Positions 4,560 through 5,557 of a stretch of 5,557 nt of DNA are shown piece after piece (the stretch's first letter is position 1; the number at the start of each line of letters is the position of its first letter). The stretch comes from Sphingomonadales bacterium. Its GTDB lineage: Bacteria; Pseudomonadota; Alphaproteobacteria; Sphingomonadales; Sphingomonadaceae. Made by a program: the position numbers and the translations under genes. The stretch lies in NCBI GenBank assembly GCA_028868335.1, contig JAGWUU010000209.1:1-5557 (forward strand), written 5' to 3'. The notes under the pieces are model-generated. The model was not told the DNA's origin. It did no database searches and worked only from the letters and a program-made list of their open reading frames with translations.

Positions 4560-5557
4560 ATGGCCCAGTGGCTCAAGCGCGGCGCAACCGCGGAAGCGAA
4601 GGCGGACGCCGACCGCAAGGTGCGCGACATCGTCGAGGCGGCGCTGGCCGACATCGAGGCGCGTGGCGACGCCGCGGTGCGCGAGATGAGCAACAAGTTC
4701 GACGGCTGGGATCGCGAGGACTACCGCCTCAGCCAGGCCGAGATCGACAGGTGCGTGGAAAGCCTGACCCCGCAAGAGCGCAAGGACATCGAATTCGCCC
4801 AGGCCCAGGTCAGGAACTTCGCCCGGATCCAGCGCGATTCGATGAAGGATGTCGAGGTTGAGACGATGCCCGGCGTGGTGCTGGGGCACAGGAATATCCC
4901 GATCAATGCCGCCGGCTGCTACGTTCCGGGCGGCAAGTATCCTCTGCTCGCCTCGGCCCACATGTCGGTGATCACGGCAAAGGTCGCGGGCGTGAAGCGC
5001 GTCATCACCTGCGCGCCGCCGTTTCACGGAACGCCGGCCCGCGCGATCGTTGCCGCCCAGGCCCTTGCCGGGGCGGACGCGATCTATGCGCTGGGCGGTA
5101 TCCAGGCGATCGGCGCCATGGCGATTGGCACCCAGTCGATCGACCCGGTCGACATCCTCGTCGGTCCGGGCAACGCCTTCGTCGCGGAGGCCAAGCGCCA
5201 GTTGTTCGGCCGCGTCGGGATCGACCTGTTCGCCGGACCGACTGAAACGCTGATCATCGCCGATGAAGTGGGCTGCGATCCCGAAATGGCCGCGACCGAT
5301 ATTCTCGGGCAGGTGGAGCATGGGCCGGACAGCCCCGGCGTCCTCCTCACCAACAGCGAGAAGTTCGCCCGCGCCACGATGGCCGAGATCGAACGGCTGC
5401 TGACGATCCTTCCCACCGCTGATCACGCCCGCAAGGCCTGGGAGAACTTCGGGGAAGTGATCGTGGCGGACAGCTACGACGAGATGGTCAGCATCGCCGA
5501 CCAGATCGCCAGCGAACACGTCCAGGTGATGACGCAGGACCCGGACTACTTCCTGGA
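4560..5557 (+). CDS. HisD-superfamily dehydrogenase (HpsN-like), 3' end cut off
   Basis: 332 complete codons of a protein of usually about 430 residues; the window ends before the stop. It belongs to the histidinol dehydrogenase superfamily: zinc enzymes that oxidise a primary alcohol through an enzyme-held aldehyde to a carboxylate with two NAD. Visible: AGCYVPGGKYPLLAS (118-132), LGGIQAIGAMAIG (178-190), LVGPGNAFVAEAKR (200-213, nucleotide side), AGPTETLIIAD (225-235), GQVEHGPDSP (250-259) with zinc ligands Gln251 and His254, and SEHVQV (318-323) with catalytic Glu319-His320. The other two zinc ligands (Asp360 and His419 in E. coli HisD) lie beyond the window. AGPTE replaces the AGPSE usual in biosynthetic HisD, and the SEHVQVMT block resembles the sulfopropanediol dehydrogenase HpsN group. 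The start is supported by AGAGGA 7 nt upstream. It is transcribed divergently from the FAH operon. Histidinol is an unlikely substrate here; a polyol or hydroxyalkyl compound is more plausible. Confidence 0.9.
   Translation, partial: MAQWLKRGATAEAKADADRKVRDIVEAALADIEARGDAAVREMSNKFDGWDREDYRLSQAEIDRCVESLTPQERKDIEFAQAQVRNFARIQRDSMKDVEVETMPGVVLGHRNIPINAAGCYVPGGKYPLLASAHMSVITAKVAGVKRVITCAPPFHGTPARAIVAAQALAGADAIYALGGIQAIGAMAIGTQSIDPVDILVGPGNAFVAEAKRQLFGRVGIDLFAGPTETLIIADEVGCDPEMAATDILGQVEHGPDSPGVLLTNSEKFARATMAEIERLLTILPTADHARKAWENFGEVIVADSYDEMVSIADQIASEHVQVMTQDPDYFL

Noticed and set aside
4554..5519. Open frame of about 320 codons on the minus strand opposite the HisD-like gene
   Set aside because: Its product is rich in Asp, His, Arg and Gly with no recognisable fold, as expected for the antisense of a GC-rich gene. 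The plus-strand reading carries clear HisD motifs.
1..5557. CRISPR arrays, insertion sequences, tRNA or attachment sites
   Set aside because: No regularly spaced direct repeats, transposase motifs, tRNA-like cloverleaf or flanking duplications were found by reading both strands.

Overview
The window is GC-rich, densely packed DNA that reads as an alphaproteobacterial catabolic locus. A sphingomonad (Novosphingobium/Sphingobium-like) is my best guess from protein style and codon use, but there is no rRNA or other marker gene to confirm it. No tRNA, rRNA, insertion sequence, integrase or CRISPR array was seen. All six genes look intact, apart from the last one, which runs off the right edge.

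Layout. (1) Positions 1-101 are a non-coding leader that opens with a perfect 38-bp palindrome, followed by a small hairpin and a good ribosome binding site. (2) Positions 102-2044 (+) are a two-gene unit: an MFS transporter and a short SDR oxidoreductase that overlap by ATGA. (3) A 19-bp convergent gap (2045-2063) contains a weak hairpin. (4) Positions 4272-2064 (-) are a tightly coupled three-gene unit: FAH-family hydrolase, cupin (GTGA overlap with the FAH stop), then a classical SDR 5 nt downstream. (5) Positions 4273-4559 are a 287-bp divergent control region with several inverted repeats and a plausible promoter for the rightward gene. (6) From 4560 (+) there is a HisD-superfamily NAD-dependent dehydrogenase, cut by the window end after 332 codons.

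How the genes may work together (inference). The set of uptake permease, HisD-like alcohol-to-acid dehydrogenase, two different SDRs, FAH-type C-C hydrolase and small cupin looks like a peripheral catabolic pathway for a polyol, sugar-acid or hydroxy-acid substrate. A HisD/HpsN-type enzyme would oxidise a primary alcohol to a carboxylate. SDRs would oxidise secondary alcohols to ketones, building a 2,4-diketo-type acid that an FAH-fold enzyme can cleave hydrolytically. The substrate cannot be read from the sequence. There are no other histidine-biosynthesis genes here, so a role for the HisD homologue in histidine synthesis is unlikely.

The most unusual points are the upstream SDR, whose expected catalytic Tyr is His and whose expected catalytic Asn is Glu while the frame is otherwise intact, and the exact zero-loop palindrome at the left edge.
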